DNA of 64,000 nt from Onchidella celtica (Eukaryota > Mollusca > Gastropoda > Systellommatophora > Onchidiidae): NCBI GenBank assembly GCA_963931925.1, contig OZ007579.1:49323174-49387173 (forward strand), read 5' to 3'. Shown piece after piece: positions 41,770-53,550 of this stretch; position 1 is the first letter of the stretch, and the number at the start of each line of letters is the position of its first letter. The position numbers and the translations under genes were made by a program. Below the pieces are notes generated by a model, which had not been told where the DNA came from, ran no database searches, and was given only the letters and a program-made list of their open reading frames with translations.

Positions 41770-44165
41770 TAAGTGCAAACATTGCATAATCTACATTTCT
41801 AACATACTACTTGGACGGAAGGAGAAATCATAGACAGATTATTCTCAGTTTTTATTTATCTAAAAAAATACAAACATTTTTTGCCAACTTTGGCTGGTTT
41901 TTTATTATGTAATTCTGAAACGGATTTTGTCACCTGCACATGAAGCCTCCGAAAATGCAAGGTAGTACAGAAATGACCAGAAATGATCTGATTCCAGTGG
42001 TTTAGTGGAAAGAAAAGTATACTTTTAAAATAAATCGGATTCTACCTTTCACAAAATAGTATAAACTATCGCCAAAAATTAGTACAACAAGGGACGCCTT
42101 TGTTACTTCGTTTCAGCCGGTCTTTGCACATAGCCACCCGCCATTAGGCCTGTTCAGTCTTGTTGTGACATGTGTGAATGTAAATAGACAAATAAATAAA
42201 TAAATAAATAAATGATCTTTAACCAATTGCTTATGCAGCCCTTAGGCCCAGTCAGCCTCCCTATGAGTCATGTTTCAGCTTAAAGGCACGTCTTTTTTTT
42301 AGCTTCGGATGCTATACCCTTGATGCTTTGGTACGGAAATAGGTATCGACACGGTGTTAAAAAGGGCGTTTCCCTCAAGGTAGTTTCACTTCTTTTATTT
42401 TTTTAAAAAGTAATCACTGGATATACTGACATTTCAGTTGATGTTTTAGGACACCGAGATAAGTACGTTTTTAGTGAAAACACGAAAAACGTAAACTACA
42501 CGTCAGGATGCTCTTTATAGATTCCAAATGATCGCTTCCTGAAACTCAATTCCTCTCCGTTACGAAGACAGAAATATCCGATAACTTTTTAAATCTAGCA
42601 TTTAATTTCAGCCATTCATCAATGCTAATGGACTATGTCACTGCGGAAAAATATGGAAGACAGTAATCAATAACTGTTACAGCCTACACGTGATTTAGAT
42701 ACGTCTAAAGATGGAAAAAGGGTGAGTGTTGGGCTCAGTTTCCTCTCCGTTACACTTGATCTCTGAATCAAATACTCTCATATAAATTTACCATTTTTAT
42801 GTCACAATAAAGAGTTTTTAAAAGTCTTTTGTAACCAGGAAGGACATTTACTAACTGAACTATCTGAAGACACAAAATATGACTGCTTTTTCCTCTCCGT
42901 TACGAACATTTTTGTAACGCAGAAGAAAAAGTTAGATCTGGTGTGTAGTGGAGAGGTTGTTTTTTTTATTCTCTTTGTATGTCTGTTCTAACGCGCTGCT
43001 GCTTTTTTTTTTGTTTTGCATTACGCTTACAGTAAAAAGCTGGAGAGTGTAATGAAATTTCTTATTCAGATTTTGTTGGTTCGAAAATGGTTTAAACCAA
43101 ATACTTATCCTATACATTGATAAGCCATGATTAGATTGTTGTTTCATCTCAAACTTTAATTGCTAATTATAATGACATACATTGCAGAAACAATTTTAGA
43201 TAGAGGTGGGTGGGAGGGGGGGGGGGGTGGTGTGGAAACAGTGGTCAGAGATGCCTGATGACGGGACTCGCCAAAGTTGGAAAATTTTGCCTTTATATAA
43301 ACTCCTTCACTAGTTTAAGAGCTTGCTTTTGATTTTTTGAAAAATCAGTTTTTCGAAAGTTCGAGATCTTTAAACATCTATAGTAGCCAATGCATTCCTA
43401 ATCACTATGGCTTGTTTTGTCTTAAAGTACTAGCACCATCTGGTAATAAGATTAAGGGGGGAGATTGTTTTCTTCATAGCATGCTCCCTCTCCTTCCGTG
43501 TAATTATTTCCTGTTAAACGTGTCTACATTTTTAAGTTGGCTTATTTCACTTAAACATCTTCTGCCAATTTTTAAATATTTTGAAATATGTGTTAACCCC
43601 TTTCCGCCCATGGACAAACAGACAGACAGACGGACTCATAGACATGCGGAAAAAAATTCACTAACCATTATGGGCTGATTGACTGATTCATTACAAAGAG
43701 TGGTTCGATGCAAAAACAAAACAAAAAACTTAATGGAACCGATTCCTATATTGAGAACCATGACACTAATGAAAGAACAAAATATAAAGGCACACTGAAA
43801 TGCTTTGTTCTCAATAATTTTAGGCTAACTTAGGAGTGACCAGCTTTTGGTTGGATAGACAGGCTCGACCAGAGAAATTGTTTCCGATACTTAATTGTTG
43901 TTTTAAAACATCAGTTATTCGTCTTCATAAATATAATATATCTCTCTCTCTCTCCTTTTTTCCCCAACTTTCAGAACTGCATTTATAGCCTTTCTGCTTG
44001 GTTAAATTGTTAGGAGGGGGATGGGGGTGAGGGGTGGGGGGGGGGGGGCTGTTCCACCATGCCTGACCCAAGGGGTTGCCATGGGTTATAACAATGCTAA
44101 AGTGAAAACACAGCATTATTATCTTCTAGATTTCTATTTGATTTGTTTCTCTTCATCACAATAGA
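41770..44165. other. No gene; three copies of a 14-mer
   Basis: TTCCTCTCCGTTAC occurs at 42550-42563, 42740-42753 and 42890-42903. Also present are an (AAAT)n run near 42190-42210, a G-run at 43216-43226 and a (GACA)n run near 43617. No coding region is supported. The last 25 bases are a pyrimidine-rich tract ending in AG, a splice acceptor for the next feature. Confidence 0.5.
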
Positions 44166-45476
44166 CCAAAGACAGCCAAAGAACGTATGCGAGCATACCG
44201 TGAGAGACTGAAACTGGAAAAGAGTAAATATGAAGAGGTAAAACAGAAAGATAGTAAAAGGAAGAGAGAGTCGTATCGACCAGTGTCGAAATTGTCAACC
44301 CCCGAACACAGAAACATGAAGAAAAAGTGGAAGGAAGGAAAACAAAGGAAAGTCAAGAAAGTTACGGCCAACGCAGAAAATTTCAGCACACGTGTAATAT
44401 CTACAGTTCCACAGACACCAAGTGTAATATCTACAGTTCCACAGACACCAAGTGACAATAACCATGCAATGCCATCGAGACAAAGGAAATGCACGAAGAA
44501 ATACCAAAGATATCAAATGGCGAAAAATGTCACAACATTAGATGTGAAAGACATCCCTTGCAAAGAAGGAATATTGAAAGAAGCCCACACTGAGGAGGTG
44601 AAAACTAATACAAGTGTGAGGAGAACATCACGCCCGGCTTTCTCGTCAAGAGACTGGATGCCTGTCGATCCTGATTTAAAATCAGCTTCACCTCTTTCAA
44701 TGCCAAAGACCCGAAAGACCACTTCTTTCAATCCATCACAGTTAAATACCACTTCTATTTTCAAAAGGCTGAGTGAGTGCAAGACTTTTTCAGAACTTCA
44801 AAATGAATGTGCATATGAACGCCTGCGTTTAAACGACCTACGCGGATCTAAAAGGCTAATAACTGACACAAGACTGCCTGTTGATAAGACTGCAGAAAAA
44901 TTTGTGCCAAAAGATCTGCCAACAACCAAAGGATATTGCCCAGTTCAAGTCAGGGCAGATGGAAACTGTTTACCTGCCTGTGGCGCAGTTTTTGCCTTTG
45001 GGGCTGATGTGAATGCTGAACTTATAAGGTTACATATCATACAGGAACTTGTCATAAACCATGACTATTATTTACAAGAAAAAAACTTGCTGAAAGATTA
45101 TGGTCACCGTACAAGAAAAGATGAACTCTTGAAAGCATTTGCACAATATTCAGACCACTTTGTGCCTGGGTACAAACTTACTCCTGAATCCATCAGGAAT
45201 ATTTATGAGAAAGAAGTGAGAGAGATTTGCCAGAATAAAACTTACATGGGAATTTGGCAAATGTTGGCATTGGCTTCTGTTTTAAAAATGCCAGTAGTTA
45301 GTGTCTATCCTGAATTAGGAAACCCGGGTGTGCGAAGACATCTGCACAGGAAAATAACACCTCGCATACAGGTTTCAGATGATGAAGCTATGATACTGTG
45401 GTCTTCCACAAGATCTGACATGAGTTTTACGCATTGGGTCCCCAATCATTTTGTGCCACTATTGTCCTCTAGGTAG
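44166..45476 (+). CDS. OTU-domain cysteine protease (vertnin-like), terminal exon
   Basis: An intact 429-codon frame from the ATG at 44187. The frame is open back to 44166, directly after a splice acceptor (TTCATCACAATAG), and PKTAKERMRAYRERLKLEKS reads through, so this is probably the last exon of a longer gene. Residues 1-60 are basic and charged; 71-90 hold a doubled VISTVPQTPS. The OTU domain spans about 250-429: RADGNCLPACG with catalytic Cys261, YMGIWQMLALASVLKMP, and HWVPNHFVPLL with the candidate catalytic His421. OTU proteases remove ubiquitin or ubiquitin-like proteins. This vertnin-like type also occurs in proteins of unknown role, and OTU domains are sometimes carried by transposons. 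AATAAA lies at about 45743. Confidence 0.78.
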   Translation, partial: PKTAKERMRAYRERLKLEKSKYEEVKQKDSKRKRESYRPVSKLSTPEHRNMKKKWKEGKQRKVKKVTANAENFSTRVISTVPQTPSVISTVPQTPSDNNHAMPSRQRKCTKKYQRYQMAKNVTTLDVKDIPCKEGILKEAHTEEVKTNTSVRRTSRPAFSSRDWMPVDPDLKSASPLSMPKTRKTTSFNPSQLNTTSIFKRLSECKTFSELQNECAYERLRLNDLRGSKRLITDTRLPVDKTAEKFVPKDLPTTKGYCPVQVRADGNCLPACGAVFAFGADVNAELIRLHIIQELVINHDYYLQEKNLLKDYGHRTRKDELLKAFAQYSDHFVPGYKLTPESIRNIYEKEVREICQNKTYMGIWQMLALASVLKMPVVSVYPELGNPGVRRHLHRKITPRIQVSDDEAMILWSSTRSDMSFTHWVPNHFVPLLSSR

Positions 45477-46330
45477 TTGTAACACTGACTCATGATGATT
45501 CCTTGCATATTGTTTGTTCAAATCTTAAAAGTTTTGTTTTCCATTACACTATTTTCTCTCCGGCAGCTGTACATTTTTTACTTTCCATTATACATTTTTT
45601 TTTTTTTTAATAACCAACAAAAAAAAAATAATTAGACGATCACCATTCTCACTGTGTACAGCAGATGAGACATGACTATACGGAGGAGAGATTTAAACAA
45701 TTTGATAAGTTACGACCTGTGTGATATAAGTTCTCTTATCGCATAATAAAGTACAACTTAAAAGGTAAGGACTGAAACGAGATGTTTCAAATTTGTGCTT
45801 TTTTCTTCGAAACTGAACTGAAACTCTGAATGATATCAATATGAGGAAGATTTGTAGACATTATAGTACTGTATAAAGCAAAATACCCGTTTTCGTTGAT
45901 CTGTATGTCCTGGGTAGTTTTGTAGACACACATTCCCTACAGTCAGACCATTCATCTTTACTAATCTCAACAGGAGCATTTAGGGTGGCCTTTTCCTTTT
46001 ATCGGTATTACACATCTGTGTTCAGCTAGACCTAGTAGTACTTACAGGTTCATTTTCTTTAATTGTCAGGTGACACCGTGGCTTCTGATTATCCTACCAT
46101 CATCATTGGCATCAGCAGCAACACCAGCTATTATGAACATGCCATATATTTCTCTTTCTTGCAGCCAAGCAACCATTGGGGCAATATTTGAAGACGATGA
46201 GAAAGGAATTGTAAGAAAGAAAAGAGTGTATGGATGGCTGTATGGCATTTTGAGGGCCAGTCGTCTTGATTAGGATGGAAAATTTAGAGCAGTGCATTTT
46301 TTACTTCCGAAATAGGGTAGTTGGGTAAAA
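45477..46330. other. Downstream of OTU exon, no gene recognised
   Basis: Contains the likely 3' untranslated region of the OTU gene with an AATAAA near 45743. Otherwise nothing is supported. Confidence 0.5.
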
Positions 46331-47480
46331 ATGTTTCATTTCTTTGTACGGTTGTTATCAAGGCCATGTTCTGTTTGCCAACGGCAGTTACACAATTCTA
46401 GATCTGTGGACTCGTCACAAGTGACACTTCTTTCGCTCCTTATAAAGTCCGAGGTCAGTCTGAATTCTATGTTCCTGGCTAGATTTACCTTTCCCTGTCT
46501 CCCCCTTCCCCAAGATAACGTAATCCACAAAATGGGTAGTTTGTTTCTGGACCACACGCTCAAAAGACTTTTAGATCATTGTTTCCCTGGTTTTGAAGGT
46601 AAGCAGTGAAAAAAAAAGCCGCATCTTCACCTGAATGGAATAAGCTGTTCATCAATAGTGAGACATGTTCCTGGCACAAAAGGTACTGCCAAGTTCTTCA
46701 CAAACAGACCCGAGACATCTCTGAAAGTGCAGAATGTATCTTGCATCCTGCGGCAGTACCGCTGTCTTCAGATTTCAATCTGTTCCCCACTGTGCAGAAT
46801 CTTCTGTTTGAAAAAGTAACTCTGAGCAATTGTTTCCTTCCAAGACATCCCATTTATGAGAGTAGTGTGATTAAGTTATGATGCGGGCTGTCCAGATACG
46901 TCAATTATATACTTTGGACCCACATTTCGTCCTCAGCAGTCTCCACCCATTCCTCTCCTTCACTTGTTTTCCCATTCTGTTTGTGTTGTCTACTATGGTC
47001 AACGTCATTTGGTCGTCCTATACCAAAGATAATACAGATACAGGATCAGCAACTGATCTGAGCTGAAAAGCTATAGTAAAGGAGACCATTCTGCAGGTTT
47101 TGTTTTCCAATAAACATGGACAGGAGGAGTGTAGAAGGTTCTCCTTTACTGTTGGTTACAGGTGCCATTGGTTCTGCATGTCCGGAGAGTGAGCTACTTC
47201 TGCCAGGGCTTCTGAAACCAAGCTGTACCAGGTTCCGGTTCAGCCCTTTGTGTAAGAAGCAGCTGCATCCGTTGTAGGTCAAAACATGTATGTGTTTTCT
47301 TGATGGTCCTCCTCCTTAGCATTCATTACTGTCACAAAAGGCCTTATCATCAGGATCACAGCTTCGTTCTTCCACCTCAAGTATTATTTCTTTCTCATAT
47401 CTCATTTCTCCCTACTCGGTTACGTCATTTGCATTGCCCTCTCTGATGTCATCTTCAGACCAGAAAACAATCAAAATCTT
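46330..47480 (-). pseudogene. Second piggyBac transposase, strongly decayed
   Basis: On the minus strand at about 46620-46735 the translation reads FRDVSGLFVKNLAVPFVPGT and CLTIDEQLIPFR. The TIDEQL-PFR block with the preceding PG is the piggyBac catalytic-domain signature. It is followed in another frame by SKPGKQ (compare P-KPGKYGIK). Upstream, an acidic segment near 47340-47460 could be the N-terminus. Stops and frameshifts are frequent. I could not find its TTAA ends. It is not a close copy of the element at 32160. Confidence 0.62.
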
Positions 47481-50400
47481 GTTTTGAAGATACCGTCACA
47501 GTGTTTAGTCAGAAAGCCACCCTCAACAGAATCTATAAAAACTATAGTTTGAAAATGTTTGAACCACCAGGGATGAACAAGAAGTCTCAGAAATGTACAA
47601 GTACTCATTCCCATAAGTTTTATGTCCCACCACCTGTATGCGATACTTTAATAACACCTTACCCATATCAATGGATGGCACATAAAGATTAGAAGATTTG
47701 TAAAAGTATTTGATTACACATTACAGAGATTCATTGACCGTCAACATTTTTACCCGGGGGGGGGGGGTAGATATAAGAATAAATAGTATAAATCCTTATG
47801 TGAGAGGTATGTCTACATTTGGTACCCAGGACGTACGGATAGGGATATTAAAAAGTAAACATAAATAAACAAAAGAAAATGTCCCAGAACAGACTGTTAA
47901 TGGCACCTACATATTGCTGGTCTGTAATTTGAGGAATACAGAAAAGTTCAGGATTGGGGTGTAATCGTGCTAATTTTGGCTGAATTGTTTATACCCCTCT
48001 GTCTACATTTGTACCCAGGACGTACGGAAGAGGTTAATGGAAAGGGGGGGGGGGTATAAGTTGTCAGCGTCACACTCTCTCTGTCTCTCTCTGCCAAGAA
48101 TAAAAATCGTCACCTTGTTCACTTTCAGTTTCATCTTGATGTCAGCTAAAACTTCCGTTTCCTCGTCTGAACCCTCACATAAAAACATTTCTAACGCCTC
48201 CTCAGTAAAGGGATATTCCATGTACTATGTTACCTAAGAGCTATTTTTCAAACCGCGCCTTGAAAAAAAAAATGGTTGTGTTGTAAAGGGTAGTAATTAA
48301 ATTAACATTTTTGGTTAGCATTATCTTCCTTTCGTGATCATGTGACCAGCGACCATCTTGGAAAAGAGCACATACTTACGACCTCCTATCAGTTATAAAT
48401 CAAAATTATGTCCCAACAGTTACTCAGAATAAATGCCCCATTGTGCATGAAAGTAAAACTTGATTATTTATGCTTTTTTTCTGTATGCTCAAATGCATTT
48501 TTTGAATGTAGAAAAACAATATTCACTAATCCTGTTCGTGTAGTTTCATAAATTTTGTAGTTTCATTTTGCTTTGTAATAAAAAAAAAAAGATTTTTTTT
48601 TCAGTCCCATCAATTACCAACAAAAGTGATGGTAATTGAATGGACTCATCTTAATCTTTATTTATTAAAACACATTTTTATCATTTCTGTACCTTTTTTT
48701 CTGGAGGATTGATCAATCCATTTTGATATAAATGGTTGGTCATTTATTCAGTGGACTTTTCTTTACCGTGGCCAATTACCGGGGAATGTCTTTAAAAGTA
48801 ATGGTGTAAACGATCAAGATTCATCTCCTTGGCGTTTTGACAAGTCTCTTCACTCAAAACATGAAAAATAAAGCTATTAATTCATCTAGAGTTTCTCTAA
48901 TGTAGTCAAAGATAAATGTAATGTGTTGTAATATCAAAATGGTTGAGGAATATGCTGACCCTAAGTTCAATCCCTTTCTCTGCTGTATAAAGGCGAAGAA
49001 AAGTGCAAAAATCTCGTTGCCATCTTGATGACTGTATGTAAGCAATTAGTTAACTATCTTTTTGTTTTAAAATCTGAATCCGAGAAGTTGATTTATAAAT
49101 AATTAAATATATGCACAGGTAATAAATTTCACCTTTCCCAGGAGGATAAAGTTGATGCTGGATGTGCACATTTTAAAATAAAAGTATATTTTAATAATCT
49201 TTTTCTGAAAAAGTGACGTAAAGAAATCGATTCATAACTTGCCTATCCAGGAGGGGAGGGGGGGGGGTAAATTTGCTGACCCAGGACGTGCTCAGTAACG
49301 AAAAGAAAATTACACAAACAGCAAACGAACAAGAAACCTAAAGCTGAAAAGTTCGTTTACAAATCCGCCTGCCTAAGCGACAAATTTGATGATTCTGGAT
49401 TTGCAGTTTTAAAGAATTATTTAAAATTATCTTTTGCAAATTATGTGAAAGTTGTACATAAAGTCTTTAAATATCAAATGTTTCCCTTTGTTGCTTGCTT
49501 TATTATGGTGGAAGTTCAAGCTCCAATTACTGAACAAAACATGGTGGAGTAAATTATTTAATTCTGAAAAGTTGCTAGGGAGAAGTCTGGCAATGGCAGC
49601 TGCCCTGCTCTTACTCATCTGCTTGTCTATGTCATTAAATATTGTGCCACCATGATCTACCTGTGTTCATATCGGGGAAGGGGAGATGGGGACTATTAGT
49701 TCGAAATGATGATGTCGCGAGGAGGTTTGGAGGGGTGGGGTGGGCTCTCAATCTCAACTATTAATTTTCATTCAGAGGGTAGGAAAGAGTGCATAATTAT
49801 GCAAACATGGCTCTGAGTAAAGCATGTCTCGGTTATCACCTAAAGCGGCCTAATGTGTAGGGGCGGCAAATTCGAAATTTTGTCATCGGAAAATCAGTTT
49901 TAAAAATAACAATGCCGGGGTAATAATATATCACAGCCTGAGCAGCTTTTGACTGTTGAGTAGCTATTCCTGTTTGTTTCAGTGTAACCTGGGAACTACC
50001 CTTAGGCCAGGGTAACATGGGGTAAATTGACTCTCTGTTCTTCTGCCTAAAGGGTAAATTTGCTGATTCTTGACTTGTACATTTTCTTTAAAATTGTACT
50101 GTTGGAAATGTCTGGAGTTAAGGAGTTGGTTCATGAATAACTAAATTTACCCCCAGATAATATATTTTGCTTAGCCAGGGGAAATGAAATTTGGCATATG
50201 ACATGGCGCTGGTTTCTCATAATGGAATATTGAATTTTAAACTTTCCGACATGTCTAAATAGGTCTTATACTCACTACAGATCGGATATCCAATGCCGTG
50301 TCTATCTATTCGAATGTGTTGGAGATTTACAACATATATGGAAATCTAGAACAGCTGTGTGCAGTTTGTATGAAATCTTGACTGGTGTCACTTACATATT

Positions 50401-50506
50401 TTCACTGTGAGACATGTTGTGTTGGTAAACCTTTTTTTTTCTTGTTTACAGAAAATATGGAATATTTCTTAGCTAAATAATATCACTTGTCATTTTTGTC
50501 TTACAG
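47481..50506. other. Intergenic or intronic, with a degenerate dispersed repeat
   Basis: Related motifs of the form ATTTG-TG-CCCAGGACGTGC recur at 47815-47840, 48004-48024, 49270-49292, 49385-49410, 50050-50075 and weakly at 49145. G-runs occur at 47757, 48047 and 49259. A 72-codon minus frame at 48003-48221 begins MEYPFTEEALEMFLCEGSDE. It looks like the acidic start of a piggyBac-type protein but cannot be confirmed. Confidence 0.45.
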
Positions 50507-50653
50507 AAACGCAACCCCGCGGTGGAAACCCATTCCTTATTGGAAGGTGGCCTGTCAGAAGAGATGACATTTTATTCATTTTATCTACATTTCAAACCGT
50601 AGCGGTGGACAATGAGATAGTTCTTGAAGTAATCAACAGCCTTCTAGAGACAG
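50507..50653 (+). CDS. Exon-like block 1, gene unrecognised
   Basis: A 147-bp open block bounded by a good acceptor (TTTTTGTCTTACAG) and donor (GAGACAG/GTAATA). With two bases completing a prior codon it reads TQPRGGNPFLIGRWPVRRDD, then ILFILSTFQTVAVDNEIVLE, then VINSLLET, and ends one base into a codon. That single G joins the AC at the start of 51555 to give Asp and keeps the frame open. I do not recognise the protein. Splice sites plus phase agreement make it a real exon candidate, possibly of a host gene on the plus strand. Confidence 0.5.
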
Positions 50654-50699
50654 GTAATATTTCATCAAGTATGGTAAACGAGTAATAGACCGAATTATT

Positions 50700-50870
50700 G
50701 AAAAGTTCTTTACTCCTATTGGTTTTCTCATAACCCAGTGCAAGAGGTCTTGGGTTCGATTCCTGCTTGGGTACGGCCGAAACTCACTAATTTCTGGCAG
50801 TGTTGTAAGACATCCATTGGCAGGCGGCACATGAGAGGCTCAATCCCAGACCTCGAAAAATGTCCAGTGT
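50700..50870 (+). mobile_element. tRNA-derived SINE fragment
   Basis: A perfect B box GGTTCGATTCC lies at 50753-50763 with an AACCCAGTGCAAGAGG-like A-box region 20-30 bp upstream. The body has GGCAGTGTTGTAAGACATCC and ends in the (ATCC)n tract at 50889-50945. It lies in the presumed intron between the two exon-like blocks. Confidence 0.5.
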
Positions 50871-50888
50871 CTTGATCTATCTGTTTTT

Positions 50889-50975
50889 CGATCCATCCAT
50901 CCATCCATCCATCCATCCAATTATCCACCTATCTTTCATCCATCCACCCACCTATCAATTCATCCATTTCACCTA
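50889..50975. repeat. (ATCC)n microsatellite
   Basis: ATCC repeats, perfect for about eight units and then degenerate, adjoin the SINE fragment and may have grown from its tail. Confidence 0.85.
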
Positions 50976-51554
50976 TCTAGCCACCCATCCTCGTGTGTTG
51001 TACATCCCCAGGACGATTTGTGAACACCACGTCTGTTCTGTTCGAACTAGTGGTGTCTGGCAACTATCCGTAAGTATTCCACTCTGAGTGGATTTTGTTC
51101 ATGTATCTGTTTGTTTGGTTGTTTGCTTCTGACCCATTTCCACCAGAGTTTTGCTGAGAACAAATTATCTTTACTACACAGTCACGGGCTGAAGGAAGAT
51201 GGGTTTGGGAATAAACAAATTAGTTTTCTGAAGTAAGTCCACCTTGACACATGGTTTATATTTATGATCTTTCATAGATTGTGCTCGGTTTTGCTGCATT
51301 AATCAATATTATTTGTTCTATTCGTGATCTGTGAAGTCACTTTTTATTCTTAACTCTGGCTGATCTTCTAGTACATGATTCTTATATCAAAAGGGCAACC
51401 AGATTTCTTATAAATGACTTCTTCTAGGGATGATTCATAATGTTTAGTTTCAGGCACATGAGTTTACATAATTACTGGTGAATGTTTACATGCTTTGTGC
51501 CGGAGGGGTTACGTTGTTTTACTTTTATTATTATTATTATTATTTTCATTTCAG

Positions 51555-51688
51555 ACTATAGACTACGTGGCTGGACAAACAAAGAAGAGAGAACAAGTAT
51601 TCAGTCCCTGCTGGGTTTTTTCATCAGCTCCAATCTACACGTTGCTTTTAGTTTAGTTGGTTATTGTTGTTGTTGCTGTTGCTTTTAA
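51555..51688 (+). CDS. Exon-like block 2, gene unrecognised
   Basis: This block follows a TTATTATTTTCATTTCAG acceptor. Joined to block 1 it reads DYRLRGWTNKEERTSIQSLL, then GFFISSNLHVAFSLVG. A low-complexity run (YCCCCCCF) and a stop come next, so the true exon may end earlier, for example at a weak GT donor after CTGCTGG. No family is recognised. Confidence 0.42.
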
Positions 51689-52757
51689 GTTATGTCTAAT
51701 TACACCCTTTCTCCCTACACACCAATGCCGTCAGCATGGCAAAGATTGTAATGAATTAAATCAACAACGTTATTTACAGACAGAATAATACTCGTCAAAC
51801 CAAACAAAGAAAGGCACAAATATTGGCCTCAGCATGAATTTTACAAATGTTCTATGTCAAGTTACTTCATTTAATATGCCTGTTCAAAATTTTTTAGGTT
51901 TATGTAATGTTGTGTTAGCTGTGTGTACCACGTAAGTGCTTTTAAACGCAGTGTGAAAGGGAATTTCCTTCATGAGATAATAACTTGATCATTGTTTTCT
52001 TGTTGTTAAAGGTTAAAATCAGAATAAAATCAGACGCATTCCATTCTCAACAATCCAAGCCGTTTCATGTGTTATTGCTGTCGTTATTGTTGTTTTTCTT
52101 TATTATGATTTAAAAAAAGGGCTACATTTTACAGCATTCTGCATAAAACTAGGAGTGGTATCTTCTGGGGAGAAAGAGAGAGGGGACAGGGCAGGCAATG
52201 AGGGGACACACCCTGGCAGATAAAGAGAGGGAGGGAGAGAGAGAGAGAGAGAAACAGACATACAGACAGACAAACGTGGATAGTCTGTTGAACATCTAGG
52301 ACAAGACCTCCATGGTCTCAAACATTAAATGTTAATTTACATGGACTATTTCACAATTTCATTTAGAACCTACATTGACTCTATATGCAGACATTTTTTA
52401 ATCTAAAAAAAAAATCTCATTATGTATTTCAAAAATTCTCCACCTTTGAAGGCAAAAGGCTTTTTAATAAGGACGCCTGTAGTATCCAAATTTTGCATGT
52501 TCATTTCAAATACCTTGGAGGGTGCAAGGAAGGTTTTATTGTTTTGATTGGTTTAGTTTTTGAATTGATAGAAAATGCATTGTGTCATCATGCTGTTAAC
52601 AGTTCTGATTTTCATTCTCCATCTTGGCTCTATTCTGTTATATTAAAAAAAGGAAACCATATTAAGTGTTCAGTTTTTTGCGACGTGTCCTGGCGTGCAT
52701 GAGTTATGAAGCAAGATTGTAGATTACTACCTTCATTATATTAGAGAGAGAGAGAGT

Positions 52758-52820
<63 letters not shown>

Positions 52821-53234
52821 CACATATGTATTCCAGGCAATGCCCGATGTCACCAGATGGGTTATGTGCTGCGGATATAGCCCTCGTCTTGAGAGCCTAA
52901 CAATCACCCTGAACAGATACTACCGAAATCACATAAGTAAATAATGAAATAACAAAATTATGTTAAGTTGGGCCAGTTAACCCTAACTGCTCTCTCATAA
53001 AAGGTATGTACATAACTCAAAAAACCTACGCTCGAACTTCTACAATCCTACTATGTAAACAAGAAAGTCTCACACGCAAACCAAAATCAAAGGGTTAACT
53101 TAATGTTTACAATCTTCACTCACACATCCCTCATCCCCGTTCCACGGGCTCGAAATCCGTGACTTGACTAAAAGCTAAAAGCGTTTCATATTCTCCCAAA
53201 ATAACTAACCCATGACTAACAGAAAAAAGAGCTC
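51689..53234. other. No gene; GA-rich microsatellites
   Basis: (GA)n tracts lie at about 52222-52255 and 52744-52816. Frames opposite them are S/L or R/E repeats and are not genes. A (CAGA)n trace follows at 52256-52275. Confidence 0.6.
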
Positions 53235-53550
53235 ATGCGGCTCGTGACAACAAACAATTTCCCCAGTACCAGAAGTAAATTTCGTATCAACACTTTTTAC
53301 ACAATTGTTGACAAACTAGAAACTCGAATGAGCAGGAAAGGACAGGTGTACAAAGAAATAGCAGACGTAGTTTCTTATCCAACTGATGTACCAAATAATG
53401 CAACTTCCTCTTCTATTGAAACTGAATGGTACTTGCTGTGTTGTCAATAGCTAACTGTCATTTACTCAAATGACATTGACATTAACTTAACTGCTGAACT
53501 TCAGAAATTTCTCACACATGTTCACCGTCAGCCTACAAACATCGATGGAC
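53235..53550 (+). pseudogene. hAT (ZMYM1-like) transposase fragment
   Basis: STRSKFRINTFYTIVDKLET and RMSRKGQVYKEIADVV (53270-53380) fit the ZMYM1/hAT pattern in which an FRI-FY-I-D-L---R helix precedes the dimerisation domain. In a shifted frame downstream, YSNDIDINLTAELQKFLTHV continues the pattern. A stop and a frameshift separate the two. It could belong to the same family as the tail at 35879, but the two do not overlap. Confidence 0.55.

Noticed and set aside
52704-52907. Ser/Leu-repeat minus frame
   Set aside because: Low-complexity translation of a GA/CT microsatellite.
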